The position numbers and the translations under genes are program-made. From Sansalvadorimonas sp965243775 (lineage in GTDB: Bacteria; Pseudomonadota; Gammaproteobacteria; Pseudomonadales; Endozoicomonadaceae): a DNA stretch of 64,000 bases. The stretch lies in the NCBI GenBank assembly GCA_965243775.1, contig CBDEWF010000037.1, positions 119,603-183,602 of the forward strand, written 5' to 3'. The notes under the pieces are model-generated. The model had not been told where the DNA came from. It did no database searches and saw only the letters and a program-made list of their open reading frames with translations. Below are positions 17,126 to 26,416 of this stretch, piece after piece. Numbering within the stretch: position 1 is the first letter of the stretch; each line of letters opens with the position of its first letter.

Positions 17126-17950
17126 ATGACCCGCAGAATATCCCCCGGAAGCATCCTTCTCTATGGCACCCTGGCTATTATGGTTATTGCTTATCTGCTG
17201 CCGGCCTATATAGCACTGGTCACAGCCCTGAAAGCTCCGGCTGAAATCAGTCTGCCAACTTCTTGGGAGTGGCCATCGACACTTCACTGGAGCAGTTTTT
17301 CTGAAGCTTTTACACTTCTGAAGCCCAATCTGCTGAACAGTATTATTCTGACTGTCTGCGCCACGGTTCTTTCAACTGTTCTGGGTTCGCTGAATGGTTA
17401 TGTTTTTTCCAAATGGACCTTCCGGGGCAGCGAGATTATTTTCACCTTATTCCTGTTCGGGATGTTTATTCCTTACCAGGTTATCCTGATTCCCCTGTTT
17501 CAGACATTACGAGCCTTGAATCTGTATGGAGGAATACCCGGGCTGGTGTTGGCTCATGTGGTCTATGGACTGCCGATTACTTCCCTGATCTTTAGAAACT
17601 TCTATGCCCAGATTCCAACGGCACTGATTGAGTCGGCACGACTGGATGGTGCGGGTTTTTTCTCTATCTATACCCGGGTGGTTTTTCCGCTCTCGATTCC
17701 CGGTTTTGTTGTAACCAGTCTCTGGCAGTTTACCCAGATCTGGAACGAGTTCCTGTGGGGTATCACCCTGACCCGCCATTCAGAAAACCCGATTACAGTG
17801 GGTCTGGCCCAGTTGGCTGGAGGACAGGCGGTGAGCTGGAACCTGCCTATGGCCGGCTCTATTCTGGCCGCAATTCCTGTGTTAGCGATTTATATCTTTC
17901 TGGGGCGATATTTTATCAGAGGCCTGTTGGCTGGTTCTGTGAAAGGGTAA
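17126..17950 (+). CDS. sugar ABC transporter permease (MalG-like)
   Basis: The 274-residue permease has six predicted membrane segments and the EAA motif ESARLDGAGFFSIYTRVVFPLSIP. GGGGGAGT precedes ATG 17126, in the last codons of the previous gene, so translation is probably coupled. It completes a four-gene ATPase, binding-protein, permease, permease operon. An imperfect inverted repeat (17958-18007) follows; it lacks a T tract. Confidence 0.92.
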   Translation: MTRRISPGSILLYGTLAIMVIAYLLPAYIALVTALKAPAEISLPTSWEWPSTLHWSSFSEAFTLLKPNLLNSIILTVCATVLSTVLGSLNGYVFSKWTFRGSEIIFTLFLFGMFIPYQVILIPLFQTLRALNLYGGIPGLVLAHVVYGLPITSLIFRNFYAQIPTALIESARLDGAGFFSIYTRVVFPLSIPGFVVTSLWQFTQIWNEFLWGITLTRHSENPITVGLAQLAGGQAVSWNLPMAGSILAAIPVLAIYIFLGRYFIRGLLAGSVKG

Positions 17951-18039
17951 CGTCGGTATGTCCAGCAGCGCTACTGGTGAATGGCTTTTCTAGTCGCTGC
18001 CGGACATTCCCGGTTTGAGCTGATACAGAATTTACCACC

Positions 18040-18921
18040 TTAAAGCGCTGTTACCTTTTTGCCATCAAGCCCGATAAATGTCTGAACAGACCATGGTGGT
18101 GCTGTCAGTTCATCTTCCACTATGATCGGATAACGCTTGGTTTTACCATAACTCAAGCTTTTGGTTAGTTTTACACTTGAGACTGCCTTTAACTTTGAGT
18201 GGCTCATGGTTTCAGCAGGAAATATCGGTACCTTGCTATCATCCACTGACCTTGAACGGTGTAATGCGACAGGAGCGTGAAGGGATACACTCTTCATTGC
18301 TGTAGACAAACTCAGATCTGAAGAGTTTGCTGATACATACCCTGATGAATCATTTGAATGGTTTGGTACACCCAGGGTTGAACTATGTGCATATGAATGT
18401 GGAAATAAAGGATCATTAGATACCAGTATATCGTGCGGGGAAGACGCAGTAGTTAGAGTAGATTCCTGGCGTCCAAAATCAGGGGGCTCGCTGGAGTGTC
18501 TTTCAAAGTCCATCAAGTTGGTCTTTTCGATATCCCTTTCTTTTTCTATTTTTAATCTCGCTCTTTCAAGTGCTTCATCAGCCTCTGGCCATGTTTCTAT
18601 AATCAGTGCATGGTCCAAATCTGGTTCAATAATTACCAAAGCATGATGTTTGTGACCACCTCTATGTATGAAGATACTTCCTATTTCGCAGTTTTGACTT
18701 AATCCAAAGAATTTATCACTCCAGTTATCTTTATTTAAATATCCAGCGATAAAGTGAGGATTGTCAGGATTTAAAATCCAACTATCCAGAAAATCTCCAA
18801 ATGACCAGTCAACACTAAAATAATTTATGTACGTATCTCCTTTGTAACCTTTTTTGTCTGATATGAGTTTAGTGAAATGTGTTTTTCCGGTTTTTTCAGC
18901 TGTAATATCCCTGCATTTTTT
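18040..18921 (-). pseudogene. C-terminal part of a frameshifted secreted protein
   Basis: This minus-strand frame is open from a TAA at 18922-18924 to the stop at 18040. It begins KCRDITAEKTGKTHFTKL with no start codon for nearly 100 codons; a TTG at 18637-18639 has no ribosome site. It overlaps, in another frame, the end of the upstream gene, and one extra A in the A8 tract at 18916-18923 would join the two. The content is an unrecognised domain (WSDKFFGLSQNCEIGSIF), then charged helix, then a Ser-rich tail with many phospho-like motifs. I read the pair as one interrupted gene of about 500 residues. Confidence 0.6.
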
Positions 18922-19457
18922 TTAGGAGATTTAGTCACAATATATTTAGTAGCTTCTGCTGATGTTTTTCTTGGTTCATATTGAAAAATTTGCCAATAAT
19001 GATCGCTATTCAAAAACTGTGATATAACCTTTTTAAACCAAATTTTATTTTTAGCTGTATTTTTAACTCTACAGGACCCTTGTTCTTTTAAAAGAGCTAC
19101 TGGAGTCACAGCAAAGGCTTGTGTTTTTTCTTCTTCTGATAGCTGGAACCCCTCTACCTCTCCTGAACTCAAAAAATATGATGTATCGCTATTTTGATAT
19201 CGATCTTCAATTTTAAAACTATCTCTGGATTTATCTTTGTTTTTAATAGGTGTAAACCAGCCAGGTTCGCTCCTTTCTGGAGTAACCTTAGTCAAAAACT
19301 GCCCCTGTATATTTTCCACATCCTCAGAGTTAACACAGTGTATAACAACTATTTTCTCTTCTTTATCTTTATCTTTACCTTTACCTGCATGAGCAAAAGA
19401 AACGATACAGCATATGGCTAAAAGAACGCCTGATAGCAGTCTTTGGCATACGAACAT
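18825..19457 (-). CDS. N-terminal part of the same frameshifted secreted protein
   Basis: ATG 19455-19457 has GGAGGAG upstream and begins a signal peptide (MFVCQRLLSGVLLAICCIVSFAHA), so I prefer it to the TTG at 19499. About 210 residues follow; the family is unrecognised (Lys-rich after the signal, then KVTPERSEPGWFTPI and SGEVEGFQLSEEE). The frame crosses the A8 tract and ends after about 30 more codons in a basic tail (KKVTKEIRT), while sensible sequence continues in the -1 frame. The region is A/T-rich compared with its neighbours, suggesting horizontal origin. Programmed or transcriptional slippage at A8 could also yield the full product. Confidence 0.6.
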   Translation of the reverse strand: MFVCQRLLSGVLLAICCIVSFAHAGKGKDKDKEEKIVVIHCVNSEDVENIQGQFLTKVTPERSEPGWFTPIKNKDKSRDSFKIEDRYQNSDTSYFLSSGEVEGFQLSEEEKTQAFAVTPVALLKEQGSCRVKNTAKNKIWFKKVISQFLNSDHYWQIFQYEPRKTSAEATKYIVTKSPKKNAGILQLKKPEKHISLNSYQTKKVTKEIRT

Positions 19458-19647
19458 CAACTCCTCCAAAATCTTCAGGGTTCGATTCCTTCTCTGCAAG
19501 CCGATGGTCAGATATCAGGGTTATGACCTGAGATTCGAATATAAACGGCTGTGGTCGTATAATGTAGACTATATTCTGCTCTTGCTCTCGGATATTTTAT
19601 CCAGAAAAACTATTGGAAGACTGGGAGGTGAGGGCAGGTAGAAAACC

Positions 19648-19672
19648 TGCCGGAACTCTATCAGTTCCGGCA
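19648..19672 (-). terminator. Rho-independent terminator of the M16 peptidase gene
   Basis: On the minus strand TGCCGGAACT and AGTTCCGGCA form a 10-bp stem with a five-base loop, followed by GGTTTTC, 14 bases after the peptidase stop codon. Confidence 0.8.
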
Positions 19673-19685
19673 CTGGGTTTTCCCC

Positions 19686-22475
19686 TTATTCAACAGATTG
19701 ACCATCTTTATCAAGAACAGTAATTTCACCCAGGTTCAGTTTTTCAAGCTCTGGGCGAATCTTGCTGATATCTCCGGCAATAACCCAGGTGAGTGCATCT
19801 GGTGTCAGGTATTGCCGGGCAACATGCTGGATATCCTTTACATTTAGCTTGTCCACTCTATCGGGGTAGTTATAGAGGTAACTTTCCGGCAGGTTGTACT
19901 CCATCAGACTGCTGATGGAAGCCAGAAGGGCATTATTGGTTTCGTAGCTGCCGGGTAGCTTGCGTATCCGGTTACGTTTGACAAAGTCCACTTCCTTTTG
20001 GGTGGCAGGCTTGCCGCTGACAAAAGCCCGGTACTCTTTCACAATCTCCTGAACAGCCGGAGCTGTTTTATCAGTCTGTACAGAGGTACTGATGGTGTAG
20101 GGGCGCTGTCCCCTTGCTCCCCGAGTGTGGCTGTTGGCGCCATAGGACCAAGACTTATCTTCCCTGAGGTTCAAATTCAGGCGGGAAGTAAACTGTCCGC
20201 CAATCACATCATTCATCAGGTTGAAAGCCAGAGCCAGGTCATCTCCGCTGGGCATCACCAGCTGGCTGGCCGTAATCACCGACTGACTGGATGCAGGAAA
20301 GTCGATCAGATAAATCCGTGCCTTGCTGCCTGAACTTACCAGAGCAATCTCTTTTTCAGGCAAGGGACTCTGGGGAGAGTGCCATTGGGCAAATACCTTG
20401 TTTAAACGGGGAACAATATCTTTCAGAGAGACATCTCCCGTCACCATCAAGGTGGCATTGTCCGGACGCAGCCAGGTTTTCCAGAAACTGATCAGGTCAT
20501 CTCGGCTTATCTGCTGAACAGATTCTTCCGTACCGCTGCCCCCCCAGGGGGTATCATAAGCATGCTTTTTGCCATACAGAAGTTCCGGCAGAATCCGCCC
20601 GATAATACTGCGGGAACTGGCTTTCTCCTGACGTATACCGTTAAGGAGGTTACTGCGAACACGCTCCAGTGCTTTATCCGGAAAAGCAGGGTTGAGCAGA
20701 ATATCTGCCAGAATATCCAGGGATGGGTCAAGGCTGACTGTTAATGTGTTCAGGTAGACACTCGAAGTATCCAGGCTATTCCCTCCCCCCAGGCCAGAAC
20801 CAATATTTTCCAGGTCGGCGGCTATTTCCAGGTTGGAGCGGTTTCTGGTTCCTTCGGTGAGCATGACCATGGTCAGCTCGGGCAATCCGGGTTTGCCCAT
20901 GCGTGCGGCCAGTCCGGCATTGAACTGCAGCTCCATCTGGATTACTGGAGTCTGGGGACGGCTGACCAGAGTAACTTGCAGACCATTATCCAGAGTGGCG
21001 TGTTCTATTGGTGGCAGTGAGAGGCTTACTTTCTCACCAGCAGCAGGCACCTTACTGCGATCAGCGCCTTTGGCCGTATGGCTGTATTTGGGAAATGGAT
21101 TGACTGTCAGGATATAAGCGCCGTCAGAAAGCCACTCTTCAGCACTTTCGCGAACAGTTTCCGGCGTAGCAGCCTTCATCATCTCAATGCTTTTTCGGTA
21201 GAAGGCCGGGTCGCTATGAAGAACTTCACCCCGGGCCAGGATATCGGATTTTCCTCCATGACCACCAACCCGTTCAGTGCCACGAACAAATCCAGCGGCC
21301 TGGGAAAAGCGAATCCGTTTCAGCTCTTCGCGGGTTGGCCCTTCCTCAAGGAAGCGACCCAGTTCAGCATTGATAACCTCTTCCAGTTGCCCTGTGGTTA
21401 CACCTGGACGGGCATCGGCTGAGATCATCAGCTGTCCGGCAAGCTGGCGGTCATAGAGGAAGACGCTGATATCTGTTGCCAGCTTGTCTTCCAGAACCAG
21501 TCGCTTATAAAGACGGCTGTTGCGGCCGCCACCGAGAACATCGGCGGCAAGAGAGAGCAGTTCCGCATCTTCAGTGCCAGACTCTGCTACGTTCCAGACC
21601 ATAACCAGACGTGATTGGGGGACACGATCCTGAATGGAATCGCGCTTCTCCCCGGTGCGTTTGGCTACCCAGCTGCCCAGTTTATTCAGGGGCTCTCCTG
21701 CAGGAATATCACCGAAGTATATCTGGGCCTTTTCCCGGGCGGTTACAGCATCAATATCTCCGGACAAAACCAGTACGGCATTTGAGGGGGTGTAGTAGGT
21801 TTTAAACCACTCTTGAACCTGGTCCAGGCTGGCGGCATCAAGATCTTCCATATAACCGATAGTTGGCCAGGAGTAGGGGTGATTATTGGGAAAGGTCTGC
21901 TCTGCGATACGGGACCAGACCTTCCCATAGGGACGGTTCTCGCCCTGGCGCTTTTCGTTTTTGACGACTCCACGCTGTTCATCAAGTTTGTTCTGGCTGA
22001 TGGAACCGAGAAAATGTCCCATTCGGTCCGATTCCATCCAAAGTGCCATATCCAGAGCGGGGGTCGGGACAGTCTGGAAATAGTTGGTTCTGTCCGTACT
22101 GGTGGTGCCGTTCTGATCCGTAGCACCGGCTTCCTTGAACGGTGTAAAAAATTCACCTTGGTAGTTTTCTGATCCCTGGAACATCAGGTGTTCAAAAAGG
22201 TGGGCAAAGCCTCTGGAGCCGAATGCTTCGTCCTTTGAACCCACTTTGTACCAGATGTTGACAGCCACTACTGGTGCTTTGTGGTCTTCGTTGACAATAA
22301 CTGTCAGGCCATTATCAAGGGTGAATTTATCGTATGGAATAGTTACTTCTGGTAGGTCGGCTGGCTGAATGGAGTGGGAGAATGAATCTGCATTGAACGC
22401 GGAGCAGCCAGCTACCAGAGCACCGGACAGTGCCAGCGCCAGAATCCGTTTCGGAAGGTGGGATCTATGAGTCAT
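19686..22475 (-). CDS. M16 family zinc metallopeptidase, lipoprotein, double-domain
   Basis: The 929-residue protein starts with a lipoprotein signal ending in LVAGC (Cys24). The inverted zinc motif HxxEH is HLFEH (residues 92-96, in GFAHLFEHLMFQG), and ENE-like NEKRQGENRPYG supplies the third ligand region. The second half (from about 500) repeats the M16 fold without the zinc motif (DNGLQVTLVSRPQTPVIQMEL), so active and inactive halves are fused as in pitrilysin and PqqL-type enzymes. It is probably anchored to a periplasmic membrane face and degrades peptides; a role in siderophore-protein or signal-peptide turnover is only possible. A terminator hairpin follows. Confidence 0.92.
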   Translation of the reverse strand: MTHRSHLPKRILALALSGALVAGCSAFNADSFSHSIQPADLPEVTIPYDKFTLDNGLTVIVNEDHKAPVVAVNIWYKVGSKDEAFGSRGFAHLFEHLMFQGSENYQGEFFTPFKEAGATDQNGTTSTDRTNYFQTVPTPALDMALWMESDRMGHFLGSISQNKLDEQRGVVKNEKRQGENRPYGKVWSRIAEQTFPNNHPYSWPTIGYMEDLDAASLDQVQEWFKTYYTPSNAVLVLSGDIDAVTAREKAQIYFGDIPAGEPLNKLGSWVAKRTGEKRDSIQDRVPQSRLVMVWNVAESGTEDAELLSLAADVLGGGRNSRLYKRLVLEDKLATDISVFLYDRQLAGQLMISADARPGVTTGQLEEVINAELGRFLEEGPTREELKRIRFSQAAGFVRGTERVGGHGGKSDILARGEVLHSDPAFYRKSIEMMKAATPETVRESAEEWLSDGAYILTVNPFPKYSHTAKGADRSKVPAAGEKVSLSLPPIEHATLDNGLQVTLVSRPQTPVIQMELQFNAGLAARMGKPGLPELTMVMLTEGTRNRSNLEIAADLENIGSGLGGGNSLDTSSVYLNTLTVSLDPSLDILADILLNPAFPDKALERVRSNLLNGIRQEKASSRSIIGRILPELLYGKKHAYDTPWGGSGTEESVQQISRDDLISFWKTWLRPDNATLMVTGDVSLKDIVPRLNKVFAQWHSPQSPLPEKEIALVSSGSKARIYLIDFPASSQSVITASQLVMPSGDDLALAFNLMNDVIGGQFTSRLNLNLREDKSWSYGANSHTRGARGQRPYTISTSVQTDKTAPAVQEIVKEYRAFVSGKPATQKEVDFVKRNRIRKLPGSYETNNALLASISSLMEYNLPESYLYNYPDRVDKLNVKDIQHVARQYLTPDALTWVIAGDISKIRPELEKLNLGEITVLDKDGQSVE

Positions 22476-22575
22476 GATTGTACGTTGGAAATCCTTGGAA
22501 GGTTTATCTTTGAGCTAATCATAGACAATGATACCCTCCGGGTTAAGTTGGGTTGAAAAGCTCGTCTGTTGCCGT

Positions 22576-23256
22576 TTATTTATCGAGCCTGCCTTTATCT
22601 TCCTCCAGCCAGGAGGGAAGCTGCTCCAGAGAGTTCAGCTGAACCTTGAGCTGTCTGGCAATATTCTTTTCAGGAGGAAGTACGTCAGGAATCATGATCG
22701 TCTGGCAACCGGCTGCTATGGCGGAACTGGCTCCCGGATTGGAATCTTCAATAGCTATGACTTCAGAGGAAGACATCCCCAGCTTCTGGCAGGCTTTGAG
22801 ATAGGGTTCAGGATGTGGTTTGGGCTGGCTGACATCCTCACCAGTGATAATGACCCGGAACTGCTGCTCTCCGCCATAGTGAGAGAAGTGACCAGTCACG
22901 GTGCTTTTATCGGAAGAGGTAACCAGGCCCACAGGAATACGACTCTCTTTCAGCCAGACCAGTAACTCAAGAGCTCCTGGCTTCAAAGGGACAGGGTGTC
23001 TTTTTATGGCCTTTTCTTCTTTATCCATGGTCTGGAGAAAAAGAGTAAGGTTAAACTCCGGGCCGCCAAGTTCAGAAATAAGCTCTTTGCACTGATCAAA
23101 CCGCGCTCCGATAAATCTCTGGTACAGGCTATCGGTCAGGTGCAGGCCGAATTTACGGGCAGTTGACTGCCAGAGTTCTTTGAACAGGGTTTCTGTATCA
23201 AAAAGGGTTCCATCCATATCAAGCAGGATGGCTGCTGGGTAAGATAAACCGGCCAT
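22576..23256 (-). CDS. HAD-superfamily phosphatase (beta-phosphoglucomutase-like)
   Basis: The 226-residue protein has the HAD motif I DMDGTLFDTE with nucleophile Asp13 and acid Asp15. Motif II is GLVTSSDKS, and motif III/IV is KPHPEPYLKACQKLG followed by VIAIEDSNPGASSAIAAGCQTI. The four-helix cap between motifs I and II puts it in subfamily IA, near sugar-phosphate phosphatases such as YniC. The substrate cannot be fixed from sequence. Between its start and the sqr gene (23257-23438) lies the operator candidate described separately. Confidence 0.88.
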   Translation of the reverse strand: MAGLSYPAAILLDMDGTLFDTETLFKELWQSTARKFGLHLTDSLYQRFIGARFDQCKELISELGGPEFNLTLFLQTMDKEEKAIKRHPVPLKPGALELLVWLKESRIPVGLVTSSDKSTVTGHFSHYGGEQQFRVIITGEDVSQPKPHPEPYLKACQKLGMSSSEVIAIEDSNPGASSAIAAGCQTIMIPDVLPPEKNIARQLKVQLNSLEQLPSWLEEDKGRLDK

Positions 23257-23392
23257 GGAGTTCAGATATTTTCAGTTACAGGCAGGTGAATTGTCCTCCT
23301 GTGCCAAGGCGGAAACAATAGTTAGAACCTGGATTCGTATTGAAGCTGTCTGAATATCTAATACCAAAGTCTAAGTTGAACTGGCTCAATAC

Positions 23393-23408
23393 ATTAGATT
23401 AATCTAAT
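23393..23408. promoter_or_regulatory. perfect 16-bp palindrome upstream of sqr, candidate operator
   Basis: ATTAGATTAATCTAAT is a perfect palindrome ending 30 bases before the sqr start codon. A possible -35 (TTGAAC, 23376-23381) puts the -10 region inside it, so a bound dimer would block transcription. A half site ATCTAAT lies further upstream near 23355. Confidence 0.55.
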
Positions 23409-23438
23409 AAAGAAAAAAATAATATAGAGAGGGTTGCT

Positions 23439-24719
23439 ATGGCACATGTTGTCGTATTGGGCGCTGGACTGGGTGGTATGCCTGCAGCTTATGAGCTGCG
23501 TTCACTGTTGGGCAGCCGCCATCAGGTCACGGTGATAAATCCCAATCCAGACTTCCAGTTTGTTCCTTCCAATCCCTGGATTGCTGTTGGCTGGCGGCAG
23601 CCCGATGAAATCAGTTTTGACCTGGCACCCTGCCTTGAGAAAAAGAACATCAACTTTATTGCCAGCCCCATGACCAAACTGGAAGCGGATAACAATCGCC
23701 TGCAGGTGGGTAGTGGTGACTGGATAGAGTATGACTACCTGGTAGTTGCTACCGGTCCGGAACTTGCCTTTGATGAAATCAAGGGGGCAGGACCAGAGAA
23801 TGGTTATACCCAGTCCATCTGTTCCCTCAGTCATGCAAAAGCGGCAGCCAAGGTGTATGACAAGCTGGTGGATAAGCCGGGTCCGGTTATTATCGGTGCT
23901 TTCCAGGGAGCCAGTTGCTTTGGCCCTGCCTATGAGTTTGCCTTTGTTGTTGATGCTGACCTGAGAAAGCGCAAGCTGCGCCATAAAACACCCATTACTT
24001 TTGTCACCAGTGAACCCTATATTGGCCACCTCGGTCTGGGTGGTGTTGGTAACTCCAAAGGTATGCTGGAAGCTGAATTCAGGCAGAAACATATTCAGTG
24101 GGTGACAAATGCCAGGGTAACCAAAGTTGAAGAAGGCACTATGTATGTGGAAGGCCTGAATGAAGCGGGAGAGGTGGTCAGAAACCTGGAAATGCCGTTT
24201 GAGTTTTCCATGATGATTCCGGCTTTCCGAGGCATCAAACCACTGCGTGATGTGACAGCGATGGTGAATCCCCGTGGTTTTGTGAAAATTGATGACTACC
24301 AGAGAAATCCTGCCTACGGCAACATCTTCTCAACCGGTGTCTGTGTTGCGATTCCTCCCATGGAAGTGACGCCAGTTCCTGTCGGAGTGCCCAAAACCGG
24401 TTATATGATTGAGTCTATGTCAAAGGCACTGGCCCAGAATATTGCGGCGGAAATTCGTGGTGGTGCGCCAGATGCCAAAGGGGCATGGAATGCTATCTGT
24501 CTGGCGGATATGGGAGATACCGGAATTGCCTTTGTCGCCATGCCCCAGATTCCTCCCCGTAATGTGGCATGGATGAAGAAGGGCAAGTGGGTGCACTATG
24601 CCAAGGTTGCTTTTGAAAAGTACTTTATCCGTAAAATGAAGAAAGGTAATCCAGAGCCAGTCTATGAGAAATATGTGTTGAAGGCTCTGGGTATCAATAT
24701 GATGGAAGAAGTGGATTAA
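23439..24719 (+). CDS. sqr: sulfide:quinone oxidoreductase
   Basis: The 426-residue flavoprotein opens with an FAD-binding motif VVVLGAGLGGMPAAYEL. Cysteines at 128 (SICSL), 160 (GASCFGP) and 354 (AICLADMG) match in position the three catalytic cysteines of characterised SQR enzymes (about 128, 160 and 356 in Acidithiobacillus). An extra Cys302 sits in FSTGVCVAIPP. The C-terminal region (KKGKWVHYAKVAFEKYFIRKM) is the amphipathic membrane-associating end of the family. It oxidises sulfide and passes electrons to quinone, for detoxification or energy. It is a single-gene unit with a terminator; the palindrome upstream suggests regulated expression. Confidence 0.9.
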   Translation: MAHVVVLGAGLGGMPAAYELRSLLGSRHQVTVINPNPDFQFVPSNPWIAVGWRQPDEISFDLAPCLEKKNINFIASPMTKLEADNNRLQVGSGDWIEYDYLVVATGPELAFDEIKGAGPENGYTQSICSLSHAKAAAKVYDKLVDKPGPVIIGAFQGASCFGPAYEFAFVVDADLRKRKLRHKTPITFVTSEPYIGHLGLGGVGNSKGMLEAEFRQKHIQWVTNARVTKVEEGTMYVEGLNEAGEVVRNLEMPFEFSMMIPAFRGIKPLRDVTAMVNPRGFVKIDDYQRNPAYGNIFSTGVCVAIPPMEVTPVPVGVPKTGYMIESMSKALAQNIAAEIRGGAPDAKGAWNAICLADMGDTGIAFVAMPQIPPRNVAWMKKGKWVHYAKVAFEKYFIRKMKKGNPEPVYEKYVLKALGINMMEEVD

Positions 24720-24736
24720 TCTCCTCCCCCTACGGT

Positions 24737-24777
24737 AAAGCGTCATCATGTCACTTAAGATATGCTGGCGCTTTTTT
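24737..24777 (+). terminator. probable terminator of sqr
   Basis: AAAGCGTCA pairs with TGGCGCTTT (one wobble) across a loop of about 19 bases, followed by TTTT. The remainder of the gap to 25025 holds no gene I can support, only the promoter region of the next unit. Confidence 0.55.
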
Positions 24778-25025
24778 GTCCCGCCATCCTCAAACTCAAA
24801 CTGTCGTCTGTTTTGCAGGCGGTTATGAGTGAAAAGTACTGTTTATCTCGAGCCATGACAATAATAAGAAACCCGGCAGTGGCATTTTTATAATAAAAAA
24901 TAACAGTATCCCTGAATCCAAACATTACAATGCGTCGTACGTACAGGTACTACTGGCTACAGTATTGTCCGTAGATATTTTGCCCAGAGGGCATGTAGCC
25001 CGTTCATGGCTATTGAGGGGAAGTT

Positions 25026-25529
25026 ATGAAAAACAAAATTATTGCCGTGTTTAGCTGGCTGGTAGTACTTTGGACGACAAAGGTTTTTTTAAGTTCGCTG
25101 CCGTACAAGTTCACTAACCATCCTGACACCCAGCATATTTTTGGAACCATCGGCCTGTGGATGGAAGGTGTTCTGGGAAGCCCGGTTGGTATCTGGTTCG
25201 CTGAATACGGTGCCGTGGCCGTAGGTGTGGCTGAACTGCTGGTTTCCCTGCTGTTGTTCTCTCCTGCATTATTCTTCGTAGCTGGCAGGCTGATCAGGCT
25301 GCCTGTATTTGCCAGCAGGCGGGTCATTCATGGTCTGGGTGGTTTGGCTGCAGCCGTTGTCATGACTGGTGCTGCGTTCTTTCACCTGTTTACTCCCCTG
25401 GGTGTTGAAGTTCTCCATGAAGGGAAAAGCGACGGTGGTTCTCTTTTCTATGCGGCGGTTTCGATCCTGGTACTGGGGCTGATAATGGCTTTGGCCAATT
25501 TCAAACTGGCTGACAGTCGTAATAGCTAA
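25026..25529 (+). CDS. small multi-pass inner-membrane protein (DoxX-like)
   Basis: The 167-residue protein has GAGGGGAAG upstream of ATG 25026. Four hydrophobic segments are visible: IIAVFSWLVVLWTTKVFLSS, AVAVGVAELLVSLLLFSPALFFVAG, LGGLAAAVVMTGAAFF and LFYAAVSILVLGLIMALANF. Size and the FxSxLPYKFTxHP plus E-in-membrane pattern (VAELLVSLLL) resemble DoxX/DoxD-type proteins, several of which are linked to quinone or sulfur redox. Assignment is moderate. It sits 20 bases upstream of the ATP-grasp operon and could be its first gene. Confidence 0.6.
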   Translation: MKNKIIAVFSWLVVLWTTKVFLSSLPYKFTNHPDTQHIFGTIGLWMEGVLGSPVGIWFAEYGAVAVGVAELLVSLLLFSPALFFVAGRLIRLPVFASRRVIHGLGGLAAAVVMTGAAFFHLFTPLGVEVLHEGKSDGGSLFYAAVSILVLGLIMALANFKLADSRNS

Positions 25530-25549
25530 GTCAGGTGTAGGGAATCTTT

Positions 25550-26416
25550 ATGCTGGTACGTTTCCTTCTGGTTGCCTTGTATCTGCTGCACTGTATCAGG
25601 CGACGGGTCAGACCCTGGCTGTTCTTTCAGCTGAACGCAGAATACTTTAACGAATCCAAGGGCATCTTTTCCAAGCTGGATATTGACCGCCTGATTCCGG
25701 TTCGCTGGCGGCTCAGCCAGTACCGGGATACAGGTATTGAAACACCAGAGTCATTCCCGGTCTTTGTGAAACCGGAATGGGGGCAGAACTCGGTAGGTAT
25801 TCGCCGTGCTGGCAGCCAGGTGCAACTGGATCAGATTCGGGCAGAACGCCCCGCAGGGCAAATACCCTACCTGATTCAGGAAGCTGCCAGCGGCTCCAGA
25901 GAGTTCGAAATCTATATGATCCCTGCTGCGAGCCCAGAGGCAGGAGCAGAAGCGTCTTATGCTGTGCTGTCTGTTGTTGAAACGACCAATCTTTCCGGTG
26001 AACGACTGCCCATCAACAGCATCAAGAACCGGGAGACTCGTTACCGGGATATCACGGCCCTGTTCAGCGATAAGCAGCTTCTGGCTGTCTGGCAGCACTT
26101 AAAGGAGTCGGGTGATTTCCGCATGGCCCGTTATGGTATCCGGGCAGATAGTCTGGAAAATCTGATGGCGGGAGAGTTCAAGATCTTTGAGATCAACCTG
26201 TTTTTACCTATGCCTCTCAGCCTGCTTGCGGACAATGTATCTTTGGTCAGGAAAATAAAACAGTCGTACAGGATTACCGGCCAGCTGGCCCGGGTAACAG
26301 GGACTGTTCCGGAAACGTCTACCAGAAAATCAGTTTTCTTTCGCAAGCTTATTGTGCATCGGGAGAATCGTGCTGCAGTCCATAAATCTGCGGTACATGA
26401 AGGAGCGTCTTTATGA
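25550..26416 (+). CDS. ATP-grasp domain protein, first of two
   Basis: The 288-residue protein starts with a hydrophobic stretch (MLVRFLLVALYLLHCI) that may anchor it. ATP-grasp elements are FPVFVKPEWGQNSVGI (nucleotide-binding lysine strand), LIQEAASGSREFEIYMI, and the metal-binding end FKIFEINLFLPMP with Glu and Asn. ATP-grasp enzymes couple ATP hydrolysis to ligation of a carboxylate with an amine or thiol through an acyl-phosphate. The stop overlaps the next start (ATGA), so it is translationally coupled to a second, different ATP-grasp gene. The substrate is unknown. Confidence 0.72.
   Translation: MLVRFLLVALYLLHCIRRRVRPWLFFQLNAEYFNESKGIFSKLDIDRLIPVRWRLSQYRDTGIETPESFPVFVKPEWGQNSVGIRRAGSQVQLDQIRAERPAGQIPYLIQEAASGSREFEIYMIPAASPEAGAEASYAVLSVVETTNLSGERLPINSIKNRETRYRDITALFSDKQLLAVWQHLKESGDFRMARYGIRADSLENLMAGEFKIFEINLFLPMPLSLLADNVSLVRKIKQSYRITGQLARVTGTVPETSTRKSVFFRKLIVHRENRAAVHKSAVHEGASL

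Noticed and set aside
17958..18007. Imperfect inverted repeat after the sugar transporter operon
   Set aside because: ATGTCC-GCAGCG pairs with CGCTGC-GGACAT, but there is a mismatch, a long loop and no T tract, so I do not call it a terminator.
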